From Onthophagus taurus (taxonomy: Eukaryota; Arthropoda; Insecta; Coleoptera; Scarabaeidae), in NCBI RefSeq assembly GCF_036711975.1, contig NC_091971.1, forward strand, positions 9,927,501 to 9,991,500: 64,000 nucleotides of DNA, given 5' to 3'. Each line of letters opens with the position of its first letter. The first letter of the stretch is position 1. A model generated the notes under the pieces. The model had not been told where the DNA came from. It saw nothing but the letters and a program-made list of their open reading frames with translations, and did not search any database. The position numbers were made by a program, and so were the translations under genes. This document shows, in pieces, positions 52,001 through 64,000 of this stretch.

Positions 52001-54750
52001 TTTCTTGGACGGTTACCAGAGAAATCGAGCGAAGAAGTGCGACCGTAAAACGATTTCGTTTGCTGTCGAGGTCTTCGACAAACAGGTAGCAAGAATGTTG
52101 CGTACAAAAGTAGCTTTCACCGGCAATGAAAATATAATAAATTGCGTAATTACTAGGTGTTGAGTTTAAAATCCAACCGGTAGTTAAAAATAAAACAAAG
52201 AAAACAAAAAAAACGGATAAGTAAAGAAACGTTTTATTGAGGTGTTAATACACAGAAAACACATTTCTCTAAATTGTTTTGAAAAGAAGAGAATCATATG
52301 AAGAGTCTGGAAAGAAGGGAAGTCTATTCCACTTTCGTTTAAAATTGAACGCTTCGCTGACGTGGTTGGCTCTAGGCAATCAATAACTGCCGCCGATGAC
52401 GTTGTACTAGGTCCTGAATAATGCAGGGTTTCGTTTTCGAAACGACTCTTATGGTTTTAACCGTAAAAATTCCAACCTACTAATAATTAATGAATAAACC
52501 GGATGTAATTAAGAAAATCCAACATAAAAAATAACGAGCTATATCCGTTTTAGTCTTCTGTAAAACGAACTAAATCAATACTTTGAGAGAGACACGCAAC
52601 AGGAAAAATTTCGTCCTGCGCCTTTCAACTAACTAAGAAATAGTACTTCATTAAAATAATTCCAATTCAATTAAAAAAAATTATCTAATCTCGTCGTAAA
52701 AAACGAAGGGAAAAGGGGTAAAAAAGATGAAGAGGAGGAGAAAGAGGGTGCACCCTTTTATGGTGTTCTATTTTTACCCCCTTTTTCATTGTTCCTTAGG
52801 TTCTCTAAAAAAAATGCGAAGTGTGCGCATAGATAGCATTTGGAGCTACCACCGCACCGTGTGGAATAATGAAGAAGTGGATGGAGAGTTTTATGAGTGC
52901 TGTGCGATGATGACCTACCACAATAAATACGAAGTTAATGTAGGCATTTGAAATGATAAGATTTTATTATTAATAAGTTAGTTTTGATTAAATTTTTAAC
53001 ACACATACATTACCATCAGGTAAACTCAAAGTGTATAAATAAAGATAATATTTACATTGAAAGAGAAACGATCCGTCGACAAAAGGCTCCGGGAAATCTC
53101 GAAATAAATCCGTCCTTTACAAATATACTATCGTTGACAGCGTTATCGCGGAGGGTTTTATTTGCTTAACAAACTGATGGCGATAAACAGGCGATCGCCA
53201 ACGTTTTTCCGTTTTGTGTGCAGAACTCCAAGAGGCGTTGATATAGATATAAAAAAGAAGAAAAATGGCTGTTTCCGCATTCGCTATATATAGCTGATTA
53301 TACCTACCGGTATGTGAAACATAAACACGAATAGAAGGTTGAAACTGTTATCGATAAAAGAAAATACAAGAACCTGAATAAATAATAAAGTTAATATAAT
53401 CACGATGTGTGCGGAGAAGTCGACGAATTGTTTTGTGTCATATTAAAATATGAATTACGTAAACAACTGCCACATACGTTACGTTAAAATATTCAACTCG
53501 CATGTTTAAAGTTATACAATTAAAATTATTAATGATGTGTGTAAAATAACAATTACGAGGCGATGATAGTTATAATTTTTATCATCTATGTATTTTTTTT
53601 GATTTAATAAATAAAGTTTCAAGTACTACATAGATGTTTGTTATTGAGACCTTTTATGGATTACGAAAGTCCATTTAACGGTTTATTTCTATCTAGTCAA
53701 TCTACGGTTTACAAGTCCGCGAAATTATATAATTTTCTATCAAGGAAAATATATACAATCATTGTGTTGTCTCATTTATGACCTAACAGTAAAACGATAG
53801 ACGATAATTTATTGTTAATATTCTTACAGCAATAATTTAACATCGACAATAAAATTCTGAATCATTTCGGAATAATAACTTATCAACTTAATTGATAATG
53901 AATATATTTCTCCTTCAAACATTGTAAAGTATATTGGGGATTGTCGGTTTCCTGGGGGATATTGAATTACTATTAAGGGAACTAATCAGGCTTGTAAATA
54001 TCGGGTTACGGTTCTAGTTTTTCTTGCCTTTTCTTGTTTGGACGAGCTTGATATAACGTAATTCAATACTTTTTTGGTTATGGGACCTTCGCTAATGATA
54101 AATAAAATTTTAAAAAATAAAATAATACGGTTTGTCCTAAAGTCTAAAATATCAATTTTGGTTTAATTTAGAAAGTGGGTGGTATCCCGCCTATAAAGAT
54201 GAAAAAAATAGAATGCAAAAATTCAGAGTATCAAATTTTTTCTAAAAGAATCGAAAATACTGATTATTTTACCGCTGAAAAGGTTTTTATTAGATGATAT
54301 TTTGAAATTATACTTTATATAACTTCTCGGTATAATGTCCGTAATCGAAGCAATTAATTAAAATTCATCGTGTAAAATCTGACATGACAAAAAGATTGGG
54401 TTTTATTGCAATTAAATTCTACAACCAGTTCTCTACAATTACAATTAATTGAAAAAAAAAGTAATTGCAGTTGTGTTTACATTTGTAAAGAATTTATCTC
54501 GAATTAGAAAATTTTCAATATTTTTTTTAGAAATTAAACACATTCTAATGCTCGGATTATTCACAATTTTATAACAATTTTGTCTTGAGCTTCATCAAGC
54601 AGTTCTTTGGAGTTTTAGACAATATCCATCAACTGTTTTCAAATTTAGACAGTATGGAACAAATTCTCTAGAGTTTAAACTATTTGTAAGAATTGTCTTG
54701 AAATAATATTAAAATAATATTAATTAACAGCCTATTATATGGAAAAATTT
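49010..54750. other. Non-coding region, no gene seen
   Basis: Apart from the repeat at 49.77-50.30 kb, nothing codable was recognised. CpG-richer patches occur near 52.0-52.1 and 53.05-53.2 kb. Several frames of 60-110 codons lack any family signature. Confidence 0.4.
49770..50295. repeat. Inverted repeat with CAAATTGCCATTAATCAAAT units
   Basis: From 49770 the ATTAATCAAATTCAAAATGG-type unit is repeated about four times. At 50236-50295 the same sequence returns inverted (CCATTTCAAGTTCAAATTGG on the minus strand, against CCTTTCCAAGTTCAAATTGC on the plus at 49770). Confidence 0.6.
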
Positions 54751-54764
54751 TAAGAGATCTGATA

Positions 54765-54975
54765 GAACGAGAATATGAAGCACATAAAGACCGCCACCAA
54801 TAGAGAAACCTATTTACTCTTTATAGACCCCCAGAAAGCATATGATAACATTCCCATCTCTACACTACGGAAGGTTCTGGAAAAAACAGAAATTAATCAC
54901 ACTTTGAAGGAGAAAAACCTCACAGATACTGATTGCCAAGATCGTTCACAGCGGAGAAAGACCTTGGAAGTTGGA
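54765..54975 (+). pseudogene. Reverse-transcriptase fragment of a non-LTR element
   Basis: The frame reads TYLLFIDPQKAYDNIPISTL, then RKVLEKTEINHTL. LINE reverse transcriptases have LLFIDLxKAYDxVPxxxLWxxLxxxxI at motif A, including the catalytic Asp. Only this block survives. It is distinct from the copy at 34.6-35.6 kb. Confidence 0.6.
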
Positions 54976-55219
54976 TAAATAATTGAGAATTATTAAAAAA
55001 AAAATACTAAAATTACTAAATTGTTTTAACGTATTGTTACGTATTCAATAACACGTTCGCTGCAAAGCACATATTTCTATTTTCAATATCCCCTATCGAA
55101 GTCGATGTTGTATATCATCTATTCTTTCCCCATATCTATTAGTCCTATGAGACCCATAGCGGCTGATTAAGGTAATCTTTATGTTGGTCCTATGGGACCT
55201 ACCTACGTGACAGCGAACC

Positions 55220-56430
55220 TGTTAACAATTACGTCTGTTTTTATGTACTTATCAGGTGTTTAGCTGCAATGCAGCAAGAATCCAAACACTTTCTTGAAGT
55301 TTTGACACTTTATAAATAATTGTTTAAAATCTTTGGACACAATTTAGACAACTTTCAATTATTATTTGGAAAACTAGACACTTTAGAAACTCCTTCTATA
55401 TCTTGGTAACTTTGCAGGAAATTATTTCCAAAACTATTTGTGGAAAATGGAGTATTTCCAACAAATCTTCTCAAATTTCGACAATATACAACAACTTTTC
55501 TAAAAGATAAACCTATTAACAACAATTATCCTTAGCTTTAAACACTTTACAAACATTTGTTTATAATTTAGAATCTTTAAAGACAATTTAGACAATATGC
55601 AACAATTGTGGATACTTTAGAAACTTTAGAAATTGGAGTTTATATATTTTTTTTAATTTAGACAATTTACAACAACTTTTTAACAGATTATGACATTTCA
55701 TCAAAATATTTCCAAGTTTTCAAGAAAATATCTGTGTTTCGACACTATTTATAAATAATTTCCATGAAATTAACTACTTAGCAAGTACTGCCTCTGGATT
55801 TGGACCCATTATAAAAAATTTGTTTAGAGCATACATAACACAGCAACTCCGTTTCTGACAGGAGCTTGGTAAAAAACACATCTGTTATGAAAACTATCAA
55901 GATGTTTCGAAATTGAACTTGAATATTGAAACCTTGAATGTGTTAAACGTACAATAGAATAATAGAAATAATAGAACAATTTGAAAGGATTGGCAGCTGT
56001 TCAAAAAACTGGTTCAACAACTTTAACAGTTGTTCTGGGCTTTGGAAAACTTTCAGTATTTATTTTTGAATGGCATCACTTAACAACAAATATTAGCTAA
56101 GAATTCTAACATTTCAGAGTTTAGACGGAGTTTTCACAGGTTTAAATACGTTATAACAATCTATCTGGAGTTTGAGTAAACCATGAAGTTGTAGCCAGAA
56201 AGTTATTTAATAGAAGTCGGAAGTTTATGTTAAGTTTAGACAATTTCTGGAAATTGTTTTTTAATGGTGCCAATCAACAACAATAGTCCTTCGATTTAGA
56301 CAATTCATAACAATGAATCTACTATATAAAATTTTCTGCATTCCATGTCCAAGAAGTCTAACATATCGCAGTTTAGACAAGTAGGAGTTTTCTTAGTTCT
56401 TATTAAAATAATTTCAATACCATAAGTTTG
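55220..56430 (+). repeat. Degenerate TTTAGACAATTT array, first orientation
   Basis: Variants of AATTTAGACAATTTxCAACA and GAAACTTTAGAAATTG recur every 30-60 bp for about 1.2 kb without exact copies. The opposite-orientation counterpart is at 58.4-60.6 kb. Confidence 0.55.
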
Positions 56431-56779
56431 TTGATAAATGTCTAAACTATAAAAAATTATTGCAAATTAACTAATTTAAAAAAAAAGTATTACCCATTAT
56501 TTTCTTAATAACCTCTTTAGAATTTAAAATTATAAAAATTCCAACAAAAAATAACTTCGATAAAAACCAGTTGGATATTAGTCATTAATAAAGCCTTTAT
56601 GAAACAATTAAAAAATCTCATTAAAATATTTGAAATTCCTCTTAAAATAACAAGAATATATCAATAAAAAAATACATTGTTATCATTATAATTATTTTAA
56701 TGTTGAAATTTAAAACGATCAAGAACAAACTTCCCCAGTAACACGTAACCCGAGGCATGTATATTTCTCAAGTTGTAAT

Positions 56780-57300
56780 AATCATTGCTGCCGCGACCGT
56801 GAACGAACGCGTAAATAAGACACGAACATATCGCAAGTCTGCAGCAACAGCCAAGAAGAAGAAGCAGAATAACAACAACAGCGGTTGCGTTTTGGGTCGG
56901 TCGGTTGAATGTTAGTTCTCGTCGGCGAAACCAGCCCGACAAGTATTTCTATCTCTTTTGCTCTAAGAGATGAGAAGAACATCGCGAACGTGGAAGCGAT
57001 TCTGCTGAAATAATTAGGTCCAACCGACCAACAAACCAACCGACCAAGCGACCAAGAGTGTCCACGGTATCTTTTCATTTCGAATCCGTTCGTCGTTCGC
57101 CTTCGCCTTCGTCACGGAACCAACAAACCGCAACACGCCATACCGGAGCCTTTCGCTGTCTGACTGTCTATCTGGTCTGGGTGATGTCTTTCAGATTCTC
57201 GATTGCAACCGATTTGCGGTTCACTCGTAGCCTACTGAGCTGGTTGTTGTGTTGTTGTTATGCGTCTTGTATTCCCAGCTACCGTACTACTACCGGCTAT
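56780..57300. promoter_or_regulatory. CpG-rich island
   Basis: It is CpG-rich with repeated ACCGACC and CGTTCG/CCTTCG words (about 57010-57110), bracketed by the two mirrored degenerate arrays. It is likely a promoter or 5' untranslated exon of a gene not otherwise visible, possibly taiman. Confidence 0.3.
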
Positions 57301-57620
57301 GTCTTATTTGTGTATTGCGTGAATATAAAATCTTTTTTTTTTCGGCAAATTAAAATTTCAAATTTTATGAATCTCCTATTAGAAACAAAAAAAGAACTTC
57401 ACCGAATTAGAAAAGGTTCCTTAATCTCAACCTGTTCTCAAAAAAGAAACACATACCATCTGCCCTCTTTGTAAAAATCCTTGGGACCACCTTACAACAG
57501 GTTCTCGTCTAAACTATAAAGAAGGGAATAGATCAGACCCCACGAATGATCCTCCTTCTTTTTTCTTTTTTTACCTACTTTTACTTTTTTCTAACCTTCG
57601 CCTTTTTTTAACACACACAG

Positions 57621-57803
57621 ATGGCGGGCGATCGGGTCGGGTCGATGGATGAGGAGGAGACGAAGAAGAAGAAGAACAGCGGAACGAAGCATCTGCTGCC
57701 TCCGCGCGTCTTGCAATTACAACGTCCCTCCTCCACCACGTCCTCCTCTATTCCTCCTCCTAGTCTATTAATAAGCACGAAAACAGAAAAGAAGAAAAAA
57801 TGA
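57621..57803 (+). other. Candidate plus-strand exon-like segment
   Basis: A pyrimidine tract and CACACACAG (an acceptor-like sequence) directly precede ATGGCGGGCGATCGGGTCGG. The frame runs 60 codons (MAGDRVGSMDEEETKKKKNS at the start), Ser/Pro-rich later, to a TGA. Composition is much GC-richer than the flanks. No family was recognised, and no partner exon was found. Confidence 0.2.
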
Positions 57804-58429
57804 GCTGTGTCGAGTATGTTAATTGGCCGCTTTGCGTTGCGTCGTTGTTCTCAAAGTGTACTAATAGGTACTATTTGCGTTGCCTACTAATAAAACTGGC
57901 AACAATGCGCCAGTCTTCTGCTAATATAAGTCGCATAATTGTGCGCAAGGGACCAATTACTTTCCTCTCACTTGCGTGTCTTCAGTTACTTCGGTTGATA
58001 GACACGCTAACATCTAAATCGTCCTTATGAAATCTGCATAGAAATCGAGGCTAATTCTCCATTTTAATCCTCTTAAAGTCGACAATTACAAACATTTTAA
58101 GAAAGATTTTTTTTTCAAAAAGGAAAGGATAAAACAAATATAGTCATCATGTTCATTGTTATCCTTTTTAAAACCTTCGCTTATCTTATCGCACTTGGTG
58201 ATTGCTAACCTTCCTCCGCGACAATAAACAAGGTTGAAACTGGAGGAGAGAGATACTATTGTTTTACAAGCGACCAGCTTGCAATCAATTTTATTAACAA
58301 ATTAATGAGCATTTGATTAATTGTCGATGTTAACAAGGTGTTATTAAAGCAATTAATGAAAGCACATCGTAAAAAGGATATTGTAACATAGCAACTTATA
58401 AAGATAAAAAAATTGACAGCTAATTTGTT

Positions 58430-60560
58430 GCAAATTGGCTAAACCCGGGAGAAAGTGTTTAGAAATAACTTCTCGGAATTTATTTAAATTTCTAAACTGA
58501 AGAAAAATAAGTTGCAAAATATCGAAGGTTTTCTAGAGAAATGGTTTTAACAAATAAGTTGGGAGTTATAAAAATGTCAGTGTAATCGTTGGAAATTTTT
58601 TAAAATCCATTACAATTTTTTCAAAGTGACTTAACTTAAATAAATAAGCTCAAATAAATTATTACAAAATGCAATTGTCCAAACTCCACAAATTGTTTCA
58701 AAAATATTTTAAACAAATTAATGCCTTTGGTCCAATATGTATTGAATTTCTTAACTGGCGAAAATGTTAGTAAGGACTAGAAAAGAACATTATTGCATAA
58801 TGTTTAAACAGTCTGAAATTGTTACAAGTTGTCCTAAATATTATTGACAACTTGATAAAGTGTTTAATCAAGAAATAAAGTTGCTGTAAATATTCGGCAA
58901 CTTATAGTTTGTACAAATGGCTTATATTCAATAGAAATTAGTTGAATTATGTCAAAAAAGTTACTGTGGGTCCAACTCAAAGAGAATTATGATAAATTTT
59001 CAAAATAACAGTAACATCATTCCGACTTCTCTAAACACTGGCAAAATTAATCACAAAGTGTTTAAACTTGAAAAAAATAAGGAATATTTTGTAATATTTA
59101 GAGAAATTGAGACAACTTGTCTAAATCCTTCGGAAATTGCTACAAGAATGTCTAAACGCGAAGAAAATTATTTCTAAGTAAAATTGGAAAAAGCGTTTTA
59201 ACTTATTGAAGTTTTGATTTGTCATAAATCTAGTATCTAGAGAAAATGTTGTAGAAGTTCAAGTTATTAGAATGTGTTTTCGAGCAAAACTTCCAAAATG
59301 GTCTGCAACTGTTACAAGTTGTCCAAAACTTGCCTGAAATCTTTATAACTAACTAGAGATTGTAGGTTGCAAAAGATTTAGACTTGGAATGTGTGAAAAC
59401 ATTAGTGAATTCCTGCACAATTGCTCCAAACATATGAAAACTCGATGTCTAAACACTAGCGAAATTGATCCAGTAATGATACAACTTGCCAAAAAAATCA
59501 GCGAAGACGTATAACTTGTCTAAATCTCAACGAAATTGTTTCAATAGAACATATAGAACCTAAACAGGAACAACATTATTTCAACAATGTCTAAACACTA
59601 TAAACATTATTTCAAAGTGTCTAAAAATGATGGAGATTGTTTCTAACTGGTAAAGATACGGTAAAGATTGATTCAACGTGCTTTAATTCCATTAGATCTG
59701 CTGTAATTAAATGTTTAAATCCTACGAAAATGTTGAAATTAAATTATTTCGTATACAGAAAATGTTGCAATAACCAAGTTAATAAGAAATATTGGTGCAA
59801 AATATACAAACCGGTCTAAAATTGTTACAAATGATTTAAAATACCCGTGAAAGCTTTATTAATCATCGAAATACAAAGTTCTTGGAAGCATCTTAATACC
59901 AATATACTTGCTTGTTGATACAATACTATTCTAATCCCAGTGGTATTATTTCAGAAATGTCTAAAGACGAAGAGAACTATGTTTTAAATTGTCTAAATTC
60001 TAATAATTACGATAATGTCTAAATTCATACTTGTTTCTATTTTCTAAACTAGAGAAAATGATACAGTCGTTTTAGATTACTGGAAACGAAAAGTTACAAG
60101 ATGTCTAAACTCGTATTGAATGGCTTTAAATTATGCAGGATACATTTATAAGGTGTAAACTTAAACTTTAGTTACTGCATAAATTCGAAAATATGATTAA
60201 TTTTATCCAATCATTATAGTAGTTCTTGCAAAAAGTTTAAACTAAAACGAAATGGCACTAATTTGAGAAAACTTCAATTAAATAGTTGCAAATTGTCTAA
60301 TCGTCAACGGAACTATCCCAAAGGTGTCAATCTACAATAGTCTTGTTGCGAGTAGTTCTGAAGTCCAATTAAATTGTTCCAAAACTAACTAAACTTGAAA
60401 TAAACTAGTTGCTAATTGCCAAATTAACAGGTAATATGACACTAGTAGTGTAAATTCCAGTGATATTATTTCACAAATTGCTTCTAGTGTTGAAGATTTA
60501 AGTTACTACAAAAAAAATTATAAGATGTATAAACTTGTCTGAAAAGATTTCAAAGTTTCC
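58430..60560 (-). repeat. Degenerate TTTAGACAATTT array, inverted orientation
   Basis: TGTCTAAA, TTGTCTAAATxC and GAAATTGTTxCAAxxTGTCT recur for about 2.1 kb; these are reverse complements of the motif at 55.2-56.4 kb. Copies are too diverged for a precise period. A related piece lies at 63.18-63.56 kb. Confidence 0.55.
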
Positions 60561-60599
60561 AAAATTCTTTTATAATATATTGTTTTAGAGAAATTATTT

Positions 60600-63050
60600 A
60601 AAATATCGTTGTTTGTAATAATTTCCAGCTTGATTTCAACAAACAAAAAAATCCTAGAAGTTTTAATAATAGAAAAATACTGAAAATGAAACTGATAGTT
60701 GATGACTCACCTGTTCTAGTAAAATGTTAACGGTTAAGATATTTCGGTAAATTTTTCTGTGAAACACCGATGATAATTTTAAAAAATATTCATGCGTCAT
60801 TTTTAGTCTTTAAAAATATTTCTAAAGAACATTGAATTAAGAATATTTGACGAGAACAAATTACCTAATTATTTCCTGAATAATAACCATATTTACATAT
60901 TTTGTGCTGGTTTTTTAATGACTTTATATACTTTTTTTAATAACAAAAGATAATTCCGCTGTTGTTACTTCTCACCTAAGATTTTTACAATCTTCATTTT
61001 TTTTCCTTTTTAATTAACAACTAGTTTTTTTTTCATAATTAATAATTCATATTTATGTGTTGATTCTTTCTGAACAATGAATCCGACCACCATCGTAGCC
61101 TTGCAGACACTAAAGCAAATATTGAAAGGAAAGAGGAAAAATAGTAGCAGTAATTGCGCTTCCAACGAACGTTAATTTGAAATTTAAAGCTCGCGCAAAT
61201 AATATTTGCTGTGAAGAAAATTACGCCATAAATGCTATTAGGGGTAATAACCGTTTCTTAATTGCAATTATTATAGCAAACGGCGATTATCAATAAATAA
61301 TAAATAGAAGGTGCGTCTATTTATTTAAGCTCCCTTATTTTATGTATTTGATTAAGAGATTAATAAATAAATCAATTCATCAAATATTTTTTTTGTTTCA
61401 TTATTATTAAGAAATCACGTACAGGAAGTGAGATGACGGTCACACAAAACTATTACACCTACTTCTTTTGTACAAAGTTCTTTTGTAGTTTCACGTCCGC
61501 TTTTTATATTTCGCCTCGGTTTTATAATAATTATTTATAATGGCGCCGACGACGACGACAAAATTATTGTACGAAAACCGACCGTGAACACGTGCAATTT
61601 GCCTCTTTTCTTTTTACCGTGGGGCCCTCCTCAACACTCTTCTTTGACAATGTTGGGCGAGCCGAAGAAGCAACAGTACCGCGTCCTAGAAAAAGAACGT
61701 TTTCCATTGGCTAACGGCTATCCGTGCGTGCACTGTACGTTAAAATAATAAATTTTCAACGCCGTTTCGTCGTCGTATAATTTATTGGATATGACAAGCC
61801 CGGGATACAACGTCTGCATAAGTTATTAAAACGCGGGGAGAGAGAGAGTCAAACCATGGGTGTGAAAATTTATTACTTTCGAATGAAAATTGAAAATTAT
61901 CCACGTGCAGTTAAAAACAACTTTTTTCTAATTACAAATAAACTTTACAATTTCACAACGTTTTAATATTTAATAAACAAATATTTACAGCACGTACGAG
62001 TTTAGATAATGACACTAAAAACGGTTTCACTTCCTAGTTGTTTTAATCGATGATGAACGAAATTTCCAAAGAAAATTACATTTCGTAATACACTTTTTAT
62101 TCTCGTCAAGACTCTTTTTTATGAAGGAACCCGGAAATCTGATAAATATCAAGGCGGGTACAAAACGCTTTATCTTGTCCCAATAACTCTCCTGGTTTAC
62201 ATTGTCCGGGGAAAAAGGGGAAAGTAAAACCCGCCCAGATCGGTATCTTGTTCCCGTCGCGTCGAGTTTACACCAAGCAAGAAAGTCCGCCGGGCCACAA
62301 CCACAAAAAGCTCCCCCTATAAATTACGTCTGGTGGAATTATTATTCCAGTGCGGACTTCTACTCGCCTGTTGGCGATCGGGCCGCAGATTGTCCTGAAA
62401 AAATATTTAAATTGGTCGGTTCAGGTAGGAAAGGGACAAGATCAGGTCTAAATCTAGTCGCCCTAGGATAGAAAATCATTTCATTTGACATTGAATCTTA
62501 TAAAAAGAAGAAAATATCAGTAATATGTTATGTTCAATTTTCCAACATGTTCCTGAGGATGGAATAACACGTCGAAATCGGCATCGTATTCCTAACTTAT
62601 TTAAAACTTGTACCACAATGAAAATTGTAATATAAACAATGTTTCTGTTTTATCGAAAGCTTCCGAGATTGATAATTATCAGGTTACAAAATCAATGGAA
62701 TTTGTTACGCGTTGTATCTATGTGCGCTTTTATAGCAGATAGATCTTTCTGTAAACATTTTCTACCTTAATTAAATATTGAAACATTCTGAAACAGTCTG
62801 TCAAAATTCTTTCAAAATAAGATATTTTGTTGAGAACAACTTCTTTGTGTTTCCTATGTGAGTAGTTATAGCAACACAAGTAGCGTAATATGTATCATGT
62901 TTGACGAACGAAACTTGATAGTGTTGAGTTGAAGTCATGGCATGAAGGTCACAAAAATAATTGCGAAGCTAATACGACTATTGTGCTGAAAAGATGCAAG
63001 TTGATGGCGTAAATTATATTGGTGACGTCGATACGATGACAATTAATGAT
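60600..63050. other. Non-coding region with CpG-rich patch
   Basis: AT-rich except 61540-61760, which holds GGCGCCGACGACGACGACAA and further CpG-rich sequence, and 62150-62470, which has an unassigned 89-codon plus-strand frame without family signature. No gene is supported. Confidence 0.35.
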
Positions 63051-63054
63051 TTGA

Positions 63055-63710
63055 TTGATTTTGCACACAACGGAAAGGATTTTGTCAAAAAGAAAGAGGT
63101 AAATTTCACTTGAAGGGAAAAGCCATAAAAGATCTAAAAGGAATTTGAAAGCGACTTCAGTTTAATAGAAAATATTCAAGCAAAACTTCCAAAATGGTCT
63201 GCAATTGTTACAAGTTGTCCAAAACTTGCCTGAAATCTTTATAACTACCTAGAAATACGTATAACTTGTCTACTTGTCTAAATCTCAGCCAAATTGTTTC
63301 AAATGGTCCAACATTGTCGATACAATTAGTGCTGAAGATAAAAAAATGCCAGGTGAGATCCTGGCGAAACGTTTGTCCCTGTCCATAGGGAACCAACAGG
63401 AAGAACGGATGAAATCTCGGATTGAGCATAACAACACATACTTTTCCATTCATGAAGCACTACGCATTACCTCAATTACTGCTAAATCTCTATAAAATTT
63501 TATACAGAACCTAAAAACGAACATTATTTCAACAATGTCTAAACGCAATGAAGAATGTTTCAAAGTGTCTAAACATGATGATAATTAAAGGTTTGATTGA
63601 TTTTGCACACAACGGAAAGGAATTCTTAGAAAGAAAGACGTAAAAAAGTAAATTTCACTGACAGGGAAAAGCTATAAAAGTTGTAAAAAGAATTTGAAAG
63701 CGATTTGTGA
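63055..63710. repeat. Two ~100-bp direct copies, ~540 bp apart
   Basis: GATTTTGCACACAACGGAAA is followed by AAAGAAAG, GTAAATTTCACT and AGGGAAAAGC; this set occurs at about 63056-63165 and 63598-63705. The spacer has a copy of the TGTCTAAA array. Its start, CAAAACTTCCAAAATGGTCT (63181), repeats about 80 bp found at 59288. Confidence 0.65.
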
Positions 63711-64000
63711 ACATTCTTTTTGTTTTACAAAGATTATTTTAAAATTTCATTTATTTTTAACATATAATAGCAGTATATGAACCCTAAATATGTAAAACTT
63801 GAAAATAAAAACTCTTCTGATCTGATACTTGCTTTTGGTATTCCTTTTGATACTTTCGGAGAAGCCATTTTGTGCTGAATATTGGTTAAAACGGTCTAAT
63901 TTATTCAACAATCATTTTGACTGGCACCCTAAAACCTACACCCACAAGAATACGAATTCTGTTCACATTTCTACCAGTTCTTGAAGATTTGCTTTCTCAA

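Noticed and set aside
62202..62471. 89-codon plus-strand frame with GC-rich start
   Set aside because: No recognisable domain, splice partner or codon pattern; kept only as a mention in the regional entry.

Overview
This window is AT-rich, intron-bearing animal DNA from an insect, most likely a beetle (Coleoptera). The organism call rests on the protein families present (vermilion tryptophan dioxygenase, the p160 coactivator Taiman), on short GT-AG introns and on the transposon mix. No species can be named from the sequence alone. Coding exons were rebuilt by following reading frame and splice sites. For all six complete gene models the exon lengths sum to a multiple of three, which supports the junctions.

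Layout. 1-6.0 kb: non-coding AT-rich DNA with a degenerate minisatellite-like array (2.0-3.3 kb). 6.0-8.6 kb: a transposon nest made of a LINE tail, a decayed PIF/Harbinger element carrying relics of both its usual genes, a ~1 kb foldback element with tRNA-like segments inserted in it, and a Harbinger-type MITE abutting its right end. 8.9-11.0 kb: two small secreted matrixin metalloproteases, head to head. 11.1-19.8 kb: a compact block with vermilion (-), queuine tRNA-ribosyltransferase (+), CCDC25 (-) and bystin (+). Intron 5 of vermilion carries a decayed Penelope-like retroelement in antisense. 19.8-23.1 kb: a repeat field of foldback, mirrored-tandem and hairpin-satellite sequences.

24.1-46.1 kb: taiman (tai), the insect p160/SRC steroid-receptor coactivator, on the minus strand. 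Twelve coding exons from the internal ATG give about 1,379 residues, with bHLH, PAS, six LxxLL motifs and glutamine-rich tracts. Its two big introns (about 6 and 8.5 kb) hold a GC-rich 168-nt hairpin, a decayed LINE, a possible Tigger-like relic and several blocks of a hairpin-forming satellite. 46-64 kb: mostly non-coding, probably the 5' side of taiman. It has CpG-richer islands that could be promoters or 5' exons, an exact 127-bp hairpin satellite array, and two long degenerate arrays of a TGTCTAAA-type motif in opposite orientations either side of the 57-kb island.

Functionally, the genes do not form one pathway. Bystin (40S ribosome assembly) and TGT (queuosine in tRNA) are translation-related, vermilion starts kynurenine/ommochrome synthesis, and taiman couples ecdysone and juvenile-hormone receptors to transcription. 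The most unusual structure is the palindromic 127-bp satellite family dispersed in and around taiman, followed by the long hairpin at 30.9-31.1 kb and the foldback element with tRNA-like arms.
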